Assembly: GCF_029690065.1 (NCBI RefSeq)
Contig: NZ_CP121463.1
Location: forward strand, 62,001-126,000
DNA: 64,000 nucleotides
Reading direction: 5' to 3'
DNA from: Arthrobacter sp. Y-9
GTDB taxonomy: Bacteria; Actinomycetota; Actinomycetes; Actinomycetales; Micrococcaceae
In this document: one piece after another, positions 24,352-33,205 of the stretch
Position numbering within the stretch: position 1 is the first letter of the stretch
How the letters are laid out: every line of letters starts with the position of its first letter
Notes under the pieces: model-generated
Seen by the model: the letters and a program-made list of their open reading frames with translations, nothing else
Told to the model about the DNA's origin: nothing
The model's database searches: none
Position numbers and translations under genes: made by a program

Positions 24352-27046
24352 ACACCGGGTACAGGGCCTCCGGGCGGAAGACGAGGTACCCGAGCTCCTT
24401 GTCGTAGCCGTGGATCTCGCGGGTGTCGAGCACGTCCATGTAGTCCAGGATGTCCGCGGAGAAGCACTGGCCCGGCACGAGCACCGGGAAGCCGGGCGGG
24501 TACGGCGTGACGAAACTCGCCGAGACCACATCGCCCATCGCCAGCCGGTCGCGGATCTGCGCGGAGGAGAGGTGCTCCGTGGTGCCCTTGCGGTAGCTGA
24601 GGTAGTAGGCGGAGCGCATGTCGCCCGAGGCGCCGTCGGCGGTGAGGAAGGCGGGGGCGAAGCGGCTGAAGTCGGGGAGCGGGATCGACGGGATGCTGTC
24701 CGGTCCGGGCGGCAGGGCGCGGGTCTTCACGCGCGAGAGCGCCCGCTTGCGGTCCAGGTCCTCGGCGATCTTGACCAGCACCTCGATCAGGTACGCCACG
24801 GAGCTGCGGGTGGTGCCGATGGTGGTCATGATCAGGACGTTGGAGCGGCTGGTCTTGTTGACCTGGATGCGGTGACCGTCCATGAGGTAATCGTGCTTGA
24901 AGGTGTCGCCGTCCACACCCGTGGCCGTGATGTCCAGGGTGATGCGGCACGGGTCCACCACGAACTCGTCCTCGGCCCACGCCTGGTCCCAGGAGGCGAG
25001 GCCGTCCTTGGCCGGGTTCGGGCTGGTCGAGACGCGGTAGGCGTCCGGGACCAGGTCCGAGGTGTAGAGGACCCGGAAGTACTTCCGCAGGAGGGCGTGC
25101 CGGCCCACGGTCCGCCGGATGCTCATGGCGAGGTCCGCCTGGCGCTGGACCAGGGCGTAGCCCTCCAGCTCCACCTGGCGGCGGCCGATGTCGAGGGACG
25201 CGAGGATCTGGTAGTTGGGGGAAGTGGAGGTGTGCGTCATGAACGCCTCCAGGAAGGACTCCTCGTTCAGCTCGGCGAAATCCTGGTCGAAGACGTGGAT
25301 CATCGACCCCTGGCGGAGCGAGGTCAGGGTCTTGTGCGTGGATTGCGTGGCGTACACGCGGAGGCGGGTCGACGTCGGATCGGCGAGCAGGCGGGTGCGC
25401 ACCAGCGTCTCCGTGTCGGCTCCGGCCAGCAGCGCCCGCTGCTCTTCGAAGCGGCGGCCGTAGTCCGCCGTCGTGAAGTCCTGTTCGAGGACCGCGGCGG
25501 CATGCATGGCCGTCCGCTGCCGGTACACGGGGTGGAAGCCGGCGAACGCGAACCAGGCCTCGTCCCAGAGGAACACCAGGTCCGGTTTGATCGCGAGGCA
25601 CTCCTCCATGACGCGGCGGGGATCGTAGACGATGCCGTCGAAGGTGCAGTTGGTCAGGGTGATCATCTTGACCCGGTCCAGTTGCCCGGCGTCGCGGATG
25701 GCGAGCAGCCGCCTCTTGATGCTCTCGAGGGGCACCGCGCCATAGAGGGAGTGCTCGTCCAGGGGATAGGCGTCGAGGTAGCTGACCGAGGCTCCCGCCA
25801 GGACCAGGGCGTAGTGGTGGGACTTGTGGCAGTTCCGGTCCACCAGGACGATGTCGCCGGGGCCGACGATCGACTGGTGCACGATCTTGTTGGCCGTGGA
25901 GGTGCCGTTGGTGGCGAAGTAGCTGCGGTGGCTGCCGAAGGCGCGGGCCGCGAGTTCCTGGGCCTCCTTGATGGCGCCGTGGGGATCGAGCAGCGAGTCG
26001 AGGCCGCCCGACGTCGCGGACGTCTCGGCCAGGAGGAGGTTCATGCCGTAGAAGTCGGCCATGTCCTCGATCCACGGCGAAGCCAGCACGGAGCCGCCGC
26101 GCGAGACGGGCAGGGCGTGGAACACCCCGCCGGGGCGGCGGCTGTACTCCTGGATGGCGTCGAAGAACGGCGTCTCGAAACGTTCGGTGATGCCGCCCAG
26201 GATGGACAGGTGCAGGTCCATGGCGTCCGTCCGGGAGAAGACGCGGCGGAAGCGGCCGTTGACGGAGCCGGCGAGGGATTCCAGGGCGACGCCGGCCATG
26301 AGGAAGACATCGAGCTCCGGGCGGATCTCCGCCACGGCGTCCGCGAGGTGGATGATCCGGCGGATGGACCGCGTCTCCTGGAGGCGGCTCCCGGCGCGCC
26401 GTTCGACGAAGCGGCGGAGCGAGCTGCTGAGCCGTTGCTGGGAGTGCGCGGAGATGCGCGGCGTCAGGATGACGGCCTGGATGCCGGGGTTGATCACGAG
26501 GGCGACCAGGGCGTCCACGAAGCTCGGCACCACGTTGACGTGATAGGTGAACTTGTCCAGGCCGCGGCGCTGGTCCCGCAGTTCCTTGGTGAAGCGCTCC
26601 AGTTCCTCGGACGGGCCGGAGTCCACCACGAGCACCTCGATGTGCGGGGTGGGGCGGGAGGGGGTGGGTCCGTCGGGGTCGGGGGAGAGGCCTTCGCCCG
26701 GGGCGCCGTCCTCGCTGACATGGAAGCCGGTCCGCAGCATGTCATTGACGCTCTCCACGCGGCTCATGGCTTCGGAGTAGCGCCCCAGACTGATCAGTTC
26801 TGAGATGTCCTTGACGGCCTGCAGACCCGGGAGCGCCCAGTAGGGCTCCAGCGATTCGAGGAGCTGGAGGATGCCGGTGAAGGACGCGGAGCTGCCCGTT
26901 TCGAGCTGCCCCATCCGGCGCTGCTGCAGGATTCCGGAGAGGGCGTACCCGAGGTACTCCCAGGTGTCCTTCCGGGTGCGCCACGCGCTTTCGGGGGTGC
27001 CGATCTCGGCACCCCACCGTCCCCCGGCTGTTGGTGCGAACGTCAT
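24347..27046 (-). CDS. Orn/Lys/Arg decarboxylase-type PLP enzyme
   Basis: This is a large 899-residue fold-type I PLP enzyme. After a helical N-terminal region (about 1-115), residues about 125-255 form a wing domain (IEVLVVDSGPSEELERF). The PLP core includes GTSTANKIVHQSIVGPGD, VDRNCHKSHHYALVLAG, FLWDEAWFAFAGFHP and TQSTHKTLTSLRQGS, where K572 would bind the cofactor. A C-terminal domain with YPPGFPVLVPGQ completes the family pattern. These enzymes decarboxylate lysine, ornithine or arginine to diamines. It is longer than the usual 710-760 residues because of the N-terminal extension. It reads away from a POT peptide transporter, separated from it by a strong terminator, so it has its own promoter. 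The substrate is not resolvable. Confidence 0.88.
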   Translation of the reverse strand: MTFAPTAGGRWGAEIGTPESAWRTRKDTWEYLGYALSGILQQRRMGQLETGSSASFTGILQLLESLEPYWALPGLQAVKDISELISLGRYSEAMSRVESVNDMLRTGFHVSEDGAPGEGLSPDPDGPTPSRPTPHIEVLVVDSGPSEELERFTKELRDQRRGLDKFTYHVNVVPSFVDALVALVINPGIQAVILTPRISAHSQQRLSSSLRRFVERRAGSRLQETRSIRRIIHLADAVAEIRPELDVFLMAGVALESLAGSVNGRFRRVFSRTDAMDLHLSILGGITERFETPFFDAIQEYSRRPGGVFHALPVSRGGSVLASPWIEDMADFYGMNLLLAETSATSGGLDSLLDPHGAIKEAQELAARAFGSHRSYFATNGTSTANKIVHQSIVGPGDIVLVDRNCHKSHHYALVLAGASVSYLDAYPLDEHSLYGAVPLESIKRRLLAIRDAGQLDRVKMITLTNCTFDGIVYDPRRVMEECLAIKPDLVFLWDEAWFAFAGFHPVYRQRTAMHAAAVLEQDFTTADYGRRFEEQRALLAGADTETLVRTRLLADPTSTRLRVYATQSTHKTLTSLRQGSMIHVFDQDFAELNEESFLEAFMTHTSTSPNYQILASLDIGRRQVELEGYALVQRQADLAMSIRRTVGRHALLRKYFRVLYTSDLVPDAYRVSTSPNPAKDGLASWDQAWAEDEFVVDPCRITLDITATGVDGDTFKHDYLMDGHRIQVNKTSRSNVLIMTTIGTTRSSVAYLIEVLVKIAEDLDRKRALSRVKTRALPPGPDSIPSIPLPDFSRFAPAFLTADGASGDMRSAYYLSYRKGTTEHLSSAQIRDRLAMGDVVSASFVTPYPPGFPVLVPGQCFSADILDYMDVLDTREIHGYDKELGYLVFRPEALYPVY

Positions 27047-27166
27047 TGCTGTCCCTCGGCCTCACATCGAGAAATCCGGGACTGCCCCATTGCAGTCCGG
27101 CAGGCCCTGACGGCCTTGCGCATGACCTTACCCGCGCTCCTGGCCGCTCAGAAGGCTTCCGGGAAC

Positions 27167-27185
27167 ATTACGGTATACACGTAAT
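27167..27185 (-). promoter_or_regulatory. AT-rich palindrome upstream of the decarboxylase gene
   Basis: ATTACG (27167-27172) and CGTAAT (27180-27185) are perfect inverted arms around GGTATACA, which itself contains the palindrome GTATAC. It lies 120 bp upstream of the decarboxylase start, in otherwise GC-rich DNA, and could hold the promoter and an operator. No regulator gene adjoins it. Confidence 0.45.
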
Positions 27186-27235
27186 ATACAGCTCGCGAAG
27201 GAGAGGCCTGCAGGCCGCGGAACCACCGGAAAACG

Positions 27236-27273
27236 CCGGAGGCCCGGACACCTGACGGTGTCCGGGCCTCCGG
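27236..27273 (-). terminator. Strong terminator after the POT transporter gene
   Basis: Perfect 17-bp arms (27236-27252 and 27257-27273) surround a TGAC tetraloop. On the minus strand the hairpin is followed by CGTTTTCC, a short T-run. It separates the POT gene from the decarboxylase gene. Confidence 0.85.
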
Positions 27274-27305
27274 ACAGGAGACGTCGTCATGAGACCGAAC
27301 GGGCC

Positions 27306-28781
27306 TCAGCGCACGCCGCTCATGAGCTTGCGGATGGCCGGAGCGCTGCCGAGCAGGGCGAGGCCCAGCACCACGGCAACGCTGCCGACGCCGAGGAAGT
27401 ACGGCGTCTCGTTGGACGGGTCGTAGTAGCCCGCCAGGATGCCGGCCAGCGTGGTGCCGAGCGACACGGACAGGAAGAACAGCGCGACCATCTGCGCCTG
27501 GAAGGCGGCCGGGGCCAGCTTCGTGGAGACGGACAGACCGATGGGGGACAGGCACAGCTCGGCCAGCGTGAACAGCAGCAGGATGCCGACCAGCGCCAGG
27601 AGCGGGGTCTTCTCAGAACCGGCCAGCGGCAGGAAGGCCAGGAACGCCAGGCCCATGAGGACCAGGCCCAGGGAGAACTTCACGGGGGAGCTGGGCTGCT
27701 TCTCGCCGAGGCGGGTCCACAGGGCTGCGAGCACGCCCGCGAAGATCACGATGAACACCGGGTTGATCGACTGCACCCAGGCGGCCGGCATCTCCCAGCC
27801 GAACAGGTGGCGGTCCAGCTTCTCGTCCGAGTACACGGCGATGAACGTGAACTGCTGCTGGAACAGGGCCCAGAACGCGGCCGACGCGATGTAGAGCGGG
27901 ATGAACGCGAACACGCGCTTGCGCTCCACCGGCTGGGTCTTGCTGCTGCCCAGCAGGATGAGGAAGTACGCCACGGAGGCGCCGATCGCCACGTACGCCA
28001 TCCAGGTGGCCAGGTTCTGCGCGGTCACCAGGTGGGTCAGGAGCAGCGACACGATCAGGACGACGACGGCGCCGAAGATCAGCGCATACTTCTTCCGCTC
28101 GCCGGGGGCCAGGGGGTTCGCCACATGGTGGGCGCTCTCCGGCATGTCCTTGCGCTTGAGGCTGTAGACGATGAGGCCGAGGGCCATGCCCACGGCGGCG
28201 GCGCCGAAGCCCCAGTGGAATCCGGCACGGCTCTGCAGGAAACCGGTGACGAGCGGGCCCAGCAGGCCGCCCAGGTTGACGCCCATGTAGAAGAGGGAGA
28301 ACCCGGCGTCGCGCCGGTCGTCCTTCTCCGAGTACAGGGTGCCGACCAGGGCCGTGGCGTTCGCCTTGAGGCCGCCGGAGCCGAACGCGACCAGCACCAG
28401 GCCGATCACGAGGCCCAGCACACCCGGCAGCAGCGCCAGGGCGACGTGGCCCGCCATGATCACGCAGGCCGAGAAGAACAGCACCCGCTCGGAGCCGAGC
28501 AGGCGGTCCGCGAGCCACGCGCCCAGGATGGTGGAGAGGTACACGCCACCGCCGTAAGCGCCGACCAGACTCAGGGAGAGGGCCTTGTCGAGGCCCAGGC
28601 CGCCGTCCGTGGCCGTGTAGTACATGTAGTAGGCCAGGATGCCCTGCATGCCGTAGAAGGAGAAGCGTTCCCACATCTCGACGGTGAAGAGGTTGGCCAG
28701 CAGTCGGGGGTGACCGAAGAAGCCTTTGTCCGTGGACACGGTGGTGCCCGGCTCGGTCTGTACGGGGTTCATTTCATCCAT
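27306..28781 (-). CDS. POT family proton-coupled oligopeptide transporter
   Basis: This 491-residue membrane protein has about 14 spans. The diagnostic POT motif ExxERFxxYG is present as EMWERFSFYG (about residues 35-44), followed by the DAAG-like region ILGAWLADRLLGSERVLF (about 97-114). The family imports di- and tripeptides with protons. It starts MDEMNPVQTEPG and lies 30 bp downstream of the UbiB-like kinase gene on the same strand, so the two may share a transcript, ended by the strong hairpin at 27236-27273. The neighbouring amino acid decarboxylase would fit use of imported peptides, but this is only context. Confidence 0.92.
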   Translation of the reverse strand: MDEMNPVQTEPGTTVSTDKGFFGHPRLLANLFTVEMWERFSFYGMQGILAYYMYYTATDGGLGLDKALSLSLVGAYGGGVYLSTILGAWLADRLLGSERVLFFSACVIMAGHVALALLPGVLGLVIGLVLVAFGSGGLKANATALVGTLYSEKDDRRDAGFSLFYMGVNLGGLLGPLVTGFLQSRAGFHWGFGAAAVGMALGLIVYSLKRKDMPESAHHVANPLAPGERKKYALIFGAVVVLIVSLLLTHLVTAQNLATWMAYVAIGASVAYFLILLGSSKTQPVERKRVFAFIPLYIASAAFWALFQQQFTFIAVYSDEKLDRHLFGWEMPAAWVQSINPVFIVIFAGVLAALWTRLGEKQPSSPVKFSLGLVLMGLAFLAFLPLAGSEKTPLLALVGILLLFTLAELCLSPIGLSVSTKLAPAAFQAQMVALFFLSVSLGTTLAGILAGYYDPSNETPYFLGVGSVAVVLGLALLGSAPAIRKLMSGVR

Positions 28782-28811
28782 GCTCCCAGCGGCATGTGAG
28801 TTAAGTCATCT

Positions 28812-30908
28812 TTAGTGGCGCCGGTCACGTTCGTTCGCGCGGTCCGGGCCGGGGCCGGTGGAGCCGCGGAAGGCGAGCGTCACAGCACGGAGAGCCAGCA
28901 CGAACCCGGCGAAGAGCAAGGTGAAGCCGAAGAACGAATGCCAGGACAGGGAAGCCGTGAGAGAGGGTCCCGAATCGTCCAGGATCAGCAGGACGGCGCC
29001 GATGGTCGCCGCGGCAGCGAGCACCGCCACGATCAGCTGCTGGAACAGCCGCGTGAGGAAGCCGCGGTCGCCGTCGTCGGCCAGCACCCGGACCCGCGCC
29101 GTGAGAGTGCCCTGTTCCAGAGCGTCGGCCAGGCGGTCCACTCGCCGGGGCAGCCGGGCGAGCGTGGGCAGGAGCGTCAGAGCCTGCCGGCTCAGTTCGG
29201 TTCTGAGGCGCTCCGGGGTGAACTCCTGCTCCAGGTGTTCCGAACCGAGCTCGCGGGCTTCCGCGATCACGTCGAAGCCTGGATCCAGCAGCCGCAGAGT
29301 GCCTTCGAGCGCGGCCAGCGCGCGGAAGGCCGCGGCGATCTGAGGCGGGACGGCGAACCCGTGGTCAAGGACCAGGGTGAAGAGCTTGCCGAACAGGGCC
29401 GCGCCGCCCTGGGGGCCGAAGCCTCCGCGGAAGCGGACCATGAGCTGGCCGAGCTCGCGCGTCAGGCGTCGTTCGTCCAGCCGGGTCGGTGGGTCGAGGA
29501 GTTCCAGCAGGGCGTCGCAGGCCAGGCGCTCGTCGTCGGCGTCGATCGCGAAGAGAAGGGAGGCGAGGGCGCGCCGGCTGCCGCTCTCCAGACGGCCGAC
29601 GGACCCGAAATCCAGAAGGGCGAGCCGGCCATCCTCACAGAGCAGGACATTCCCAGGATGAAGATCGGCATGAAAGACGCCGTCCACGGTGAGCTGGCCG
29701 ATGGTGGCACGCAGCAAGGTTCGGGCCAGGGATCGCCGTGCCGCCGGGTTCAAGGCCGCCAGCTGATCCCCGGCCCGCCCCAGGGGGACCCCATGAACGC
29801 GCTCCATGACCAGAAGCCGCCCGGTGCTGAGCTCCTCGTGGACCTGCGGGACCAGGAGTTCCTCCCCGCGGACCGCGTGGGCGAGGGCCCGCGTGTTCTC
29901 CGCCTCCACCCGGTAATCCAGCTCCTCCGTCAAGGAGTCGGCGAAGCCGCGGGCGAGCGCCACGGCGCCCAGCCGCCGGGCCCACGGCGCCGTCCGTTCC
30001 AGCCAGCGCGCCAGCTGCTCGATGATGGAGATGTCCAGGCCCACTTGTTCCAGCGCCGAGGGCCGCTGAATCTTGAGCACCACGTTCCGGCGCGTGTGGT
30101 CCGGGCCGACGGGGCCGAGCGTCGCGGTGTGGACCTGCGCCACGGACGCCGCGGCGAGGGGCAGGTGGTCGACGTGGCTGAACACCTCCAGGGCGGGCTT
30201 GCCCAGTTCGCGGTCGAGAGCCTGCCGGATGCGGTCCCAGGGTTCGGGCTGGACCTCGCTCTGCAGACGGGAGAGCTCCCGGATGTAGGCGGCCGGCAGC
30301 AGGTCGCTCCGGGTGGACAGCATCTGGCCCAGTTTCACGAACGTCACGCCGGCTTCCTCCAGCGTCTGCCGCAAGGCCCGCGCCGTCCGTTCCTCCCGGT
30401 CCCGCGCGTGCCGGGAAAGTCCTCGGAATCCAAGGGCCAGTCCATGACGGCTGGCGATCCGGACCACCTCCGTGTACCGGCCGGCCTGCCGGGAATGGGT
30501 CCGGGCGGACCGCAGCCAGGAGAAGGGGTTGGGCAGGGTGCCCGTGGGCACCATGATCTCGCAGGCCATCAGGACCGCGACGCCCAGAGCAAAGGTCCAG
30601 AGGGCCGAAAGCCCCGCGACCAGGACGGCCGCGGCCGGGTCCCGGCTCACGCTCTCCGGACTGTTGAGACCCGCTGCGCCCAGGAACAGCCGCACTGCGG
30701 CGGAGAAGAAGAGGGTGAGCACGAAAGCCACGAGGATCGAACGCGGCCAGCCCACGGGCACACCCAGGAGCCTGCGCGAGACCGAGGCCAGGAACCAGGT
30801 CTGGACGAGGAAGAAGAACAGTGTCAGGAGGACTTCTACGAGTCCCCCCACCCAGGAAAGTGCGTCAACGCTCTCATTCTCGCCCGCGGTCCGAAGGCCT
30901 GGCATCAT
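28812..30908 (-). CDS. ABC1/UbiB (AarF) family atypical kinase with N-terminal membrane spans
   Basis: The protein has 698 residues from the ATG at 30908 (30905 is equally possible). Three membrane spans occupy about residues 15-120. The kinase-like core follows, with the family hallmark KLGQ (FVKLGQMLSTR, about 197-207), the Ala-rich nucleotide loop AAASVAQVH (about 248-256), and the catalytic DLHPGNVLL and DFGSVGRL (about 425 and 442). Two more membrane spans end the protein (about 630-690). UbiB proteins support lipid or quinone synthesis by ATPase activity rather than classic kinase activity. Actinobacteria lack ubiquinone, so a menaquinone or lipid role is likely. An in-frame extension to 31091 overlaps the divergent rhodanese gene and looks non-coding. 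Confidence 0.85.
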   Translation of the reverse strand: MMPGLRTAGENESVDALSWVGGLVEVLLTLFFFLVQTWFLASVSRRLLGVPVGWPRSILVAFVLTLFFSAAVRLFLGAAGLNSPESVSRDPAAAVLVAGLSALWTFALGVAVLMACEIMVPTGTLPNPFSWLRSARTHSRQAGRYTEVVRIASRHGLALGFRGLSRHARDREERTARALRQTLEEAGVTFVKLGQMLSTRSDLLPAAYIRELSRLQSEVQPEPWDRIRQALDRELGKPALEVFSHVDHLPLAAASVAQVHTATLGPVGPDHTRRNVVLKIQRPSALEQVGLDISIIEQLARWLERTAPWARRLGAVALARGFADSLTEELDYRVEAENTRALAHAVRGEELLVPQVHEELSTGRLLVMERVHGVPLGRAGDQLAALNPAARRSLARTLLRATIGQLTVDGVFHADLHPGNVLLCEDGRLALLDFGSVGRLESGSRRALASLLFAIDADDERLACDALLELLDPPTRLDERRLTRELGQLMVRFRGGFGPQGGAALFGKLFTLVLDHGFAVPPQIAAAFRALAALEGTLRLLDPGFDVIAEARELGSEHLEQEFTPERLRTELSRQALTLLPTLARLPRRVDRLADALEQGTLTARVRVLADDGDRGFLTRLFQQLIVAVLAAAATIGAVLLILDDSGPSLTASLSWHSFFGFTLLFAGFVLALRAVTLAFRGSTGPGPDRANERDRRH

Positions 30909-31038
30909 CCCGGAGTGGGACTGTGGACAACTCCAGGATGACGCGTTGTGGAACTCCCACGAGGGCGCTCGCAGGATAGTCTGGGAGCAGTTGTCCCGGC
31001 GTCGTGCGCCGGGCCGGAGGCAGAGGAGAAGACGCAGC

Positions 31039-31365
31039 GTGAGCGAGGTTGAGACCGTACGGGTCCAGGACATTCCGGAAGGCGCCACCATCGTCGACGT
31101 CCGCGAGGACTACGAGTGGGAAGCCGGCCATGTGGAGGGTGCGGTGCACGTTCCCCTGAACACCTTGCCCCTGCGGTTCGAGGAACTCGACCCGGACGAG
31201 GACCTCTACATCATCTGCCGCACCGGTGGGCGCTCCTGGCAGGCCAGCCAGTGGCTCGTGGGCCAGGGCTACTCCGCCATCAACGTGGCGGGCGGCATGG
31301 ACGAGTGGTTCGAGGCCGGCCGCCCCATGGTGACCGAGGGGTCCGAGACCCCGCGCGTCCTGTAA
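31039..31365 (+). CDS. Rhodanese-like single-domain sulfurtransferase
   Basis: This 108-residue rhodanese domain begins with IVDVREDYEWEAGHVEGAVHV (interrupted in relatives after the first D-V-R) and carries the active-site loop CRTGGRS with C60 as the persulfide cysteine. Single-domain rhodaneses move sulfane sulfur for cofactor synthesis or detoxify cyanide and sulfide. The GTG at 31039 follows an AGGAGAAG ribosome-binding site at 31023-31030. It is divergent from the UbiB-like gene and 37 bp ahead of pheA. Confidence 0.9.
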   Translation: MSEVETVRVQDIPEGATIVDVREDYEWEAGHVEGAVHVPLNTLPLRFEELDPDEDLYIICRTGGRSWQASQWLVGQGYSAINVAGGMDEWFEAGRPMVTEGSETPRVL

Positions 31366-31402
31366 CGCCCGCCCGCAGACCACCGGAAGAACCGAGCACC
31401 CC

Positions 31403-32350
31403 ATGAGCGCTGCAACGCCCCGCTACACCTACCTGGGCCCGGAAGGCACCTTCACCGAGGCCGCGCTCCTCCAGGTGCCCGGCGCCTCCGAAGCCATCCG
31501 CATCCCCGTCAGCAACGCCAAGGTGGCCCTCGAGAAGGTGCGCCTGGGCGAGGCCGACGCCGCGATGATCCCCATCGAGAACTCGGTGGAGGGCGGCGTG
31601 CCCGCCACGCTGGACGCCATCGCCACAGGCAGCGAGCTCCGGATCATCCGCGAGGTGCTCGTGCCGGTGAACTTCCAGCTGGTCGCGCTGAGGGGGACGG
31701 CGCTCGAGGACATCCGGGTCGTCTCGACCCACGGCCACGCCTGGGCCCAGACCCGCGAATGGTTCGACGAGCACCGCCCCGGCGTCGAGTACCTGACCGC
31801 GCCGTCGACGGCGGCTGCCGCCGTCGCGCTGCTGGAGAAGGATCCGCAGCACCAGGCCGCCGTGTGCGCGCCGATCGTGGCGCGCAGCCATCCCGAGCTC
31901 GAGGTGCTCGCGGAGAACATCGGCGACAACCCGGACGCCGTCACCCGCTTCATCCTCGTGTCGCGGCCGGGCTCGATGCCGCGGCCGACCGGGGCGGACA
32001 AGACCACGCTCGTGGTGCCGCTGCCCGAAGACCACCCGGGCGCGCTCATGGAGATCCTGGAGCAGTTCGCCAGCCGGGGCGTGAACCTGAGCCGCATCGA
32101 GTCGCGCCCCACCGGCCAGTACCTGGGCCACTACTTCTTCAGCATCGACGCCGATGGCCACGCCCATGAAGCCCGCGTCCAGCAGGCGCTCGCGGGCCTG
32201 CACCGCATCAGCCCCGCCACGCGCTTCCTCGGGTCGTATGCCCGGGCCGATGCGCAGTCGCCCGTGGTCGCGCCGCACAATTCGGACGCCGCCTTCGCCG
32301 CCGCGGATCAGTGGGTGGCCGGGATCCTGGAGGACGGCGCGGCGGGGTAG
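31403..32350 (+). CDS. pheA: Prephenate dehydratase
   Basis: This 315-residue monofunctional enzyme turns prephenate into phenylpyruvate in phenylalanine synthesis. The catalytic part (about 1-190) shows TYLGPEGTFTEAAL, IPIENSVEGGV, STHGHAWAQ and the catalytic TRF motif (VTRFILVSRPG). The ACT regulatory domain (about 200-275) contains the phenylalanine-binding ESRP segment (LSRIESRPTGQYLGHYFF), so feedback inhibition is expected. No chorismate mutase domain is fused to it. A small P-loop protein gene starts 6 bp after its stop. Confidence 0.95.
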   Translation: MSAATPRYTYLGPEGTFTEAALLQVPGASEAIRIPVSNAKVALEKVRLGEADAAMIPIENSVEGGVPATLDAIATGSELRIIREVLVPVNFQLVALRGTALEDIRVVSTHGHAWAQTREWFDEHRPGVEYLTAPSTAAAAVALLEKDPQHQAAVCAPIVARSHPELEVLAENIGDNPDAVTRFILVSRPGSMPRPTGADKTTLVVPLPEDHPGALMEILEQFASRGVNLSRIESRPTGQYLGHYFFSIDADGHAHEARVQQALAGLHRISPATRFLGSYARADAQSPVVAPHNSDAAFAAADQWVAGILEDGAAG

Positions 32351-32356
32351 GGCCGG

Positions 32357-32797
32357 ATGAAGATCCTCATCACCGGGATGTCCGGAACCGGCAAGAGCAC
32401 GCTGCTCGCGGGTCTTGCCGCGTGTGGGGTGGCCACCGTGGACACCGACTACGGTCCCTGGACGGATGACGAGGGCTGCTGGGATCAGGCGCTGATGACG
32501 GGTCTTCTGGAAACACCGGGCGATCTGGTGGTGTCCGGAACCGTTGAGAACCAGGGGTCCTTCCGCCGGTTCTTCGATCAGGTCGTCCTCCTGTCCGCTC
32601 CTCTGGCGGTCATGCTGGAGCGGGTCGCGGACCGTGACAACCCCTACGGGCGCACGACGGCGGACCGGGAGAGGATCGCTCGGCACCTTGCCGAAGTGGA
32701 ACCACTGCTGCGGGCCGGCGCGGATCTGGAACTGGACGGAACGCTGCCCCGTGAGGAGCTGGTGCGACGGGTGAAGGGACTGCTGGACCGCGGGTGA
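32357..32797 (+). CDS. Small P-loop NTPase / kinase-like protein
   Basis: The protein has 146 residues. The Walker A loop GMSGTGKST is at about residues 8-16, followed by VDTDYGPWTDDEG (acceptor-site-like) and a lid-like region RDNPYGRTTADRERI (about 94-108). The size and layout resemble adenylylsulfate, shikimate or gluconate kinases, but the substrate-binding residues of none of them are complete. It starts 6 bp after pheA, so it is co-transcribed with it. A small-molecule kinase role is the best guess. Confidence 0.75.
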   Translation: MKILITGMSGTGKSTLLAGLAACGVATVDTDYGPWTDDEGCWDQALMTGLLETPGDLVVSGTVENQGSFRRFFDQVVLLSAPLAVMLERVADRDNPYGRTTADRERIARHLAEVEPLLRAGADLELDGTLPREELVRRVKGLLDRG

Positions 32798-32971
32798 TCA
32801 GTGCGTTCGCGGCCTCGGCGCCAGCGCCGCGGCGTGCCTCTATCTGACGGATGCCCGGGCGCGTATGCTTGCCTGAACATTTCCAGTGCGCGCCGGGTCT
32901 CAGCGTTCCGGCGGAAAGGCGGGTCTCACCAGGCACGCCGGATTGCGCCCGAACAGAGTCAGGGAGGCACG

Positions 32972-33181
32972 ATGAGTGAGAACGATGGCCAGGGGATGAT
33001 CGTCAACCCCGTGTCCGACAACGACAACCAGGACTGGGACGGCGACGAGGCGGATCGTGCCGACCGCCTGCGCTTCGCCGAGGAGCAGGCGATGATCAAG
33101 GAGCAGTCGGAGCACCACCAGGATGACTCCCTGCGCCGTGCTCAGCAGCAGGCCGACGAGGAGTCCGGCGAGGGCAAGTAG
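32972..33181 (+). CDS. Small acidic hypothetical protein
   Basis: This 69-residue, highly charged protein (rich in Asp, Glu and Gln) has no hydrophobic core. The first 35 residues are Asn/Asp-rich. Residues about 36-69 form a likely amphipathic helix (ADRLRFAEEQAMIKEQSEHH). It is probably disordered or helical in solution. A good ribosome-binding site AGGGAGG (32961-32967) precedes the ATG at 32972, which supports it as a real gene. Similar short acidic proteins occur in this family of bacteria without a known role. Confidence 0.65.
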   Translation: MSENDGQGMIVNPVSDNDNQDWDGDEADRADRLRFAEEQAMIKEQSEHHQDDSLRRAQQQADEESGEGK

Positions 33182-33205
33182 CCTCGCGGCCTCACCCCGA
33201 AGACG

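Noticed and set aside
30909-31091. N-terminal extension of the UbiB-like protein by 61 codons
   Set aside because: It would overlap the rhodanese start and its ribosome-binding site. The extra residues are Arg/Ser/Cys-rich without hydrophobic pattern or conservation.
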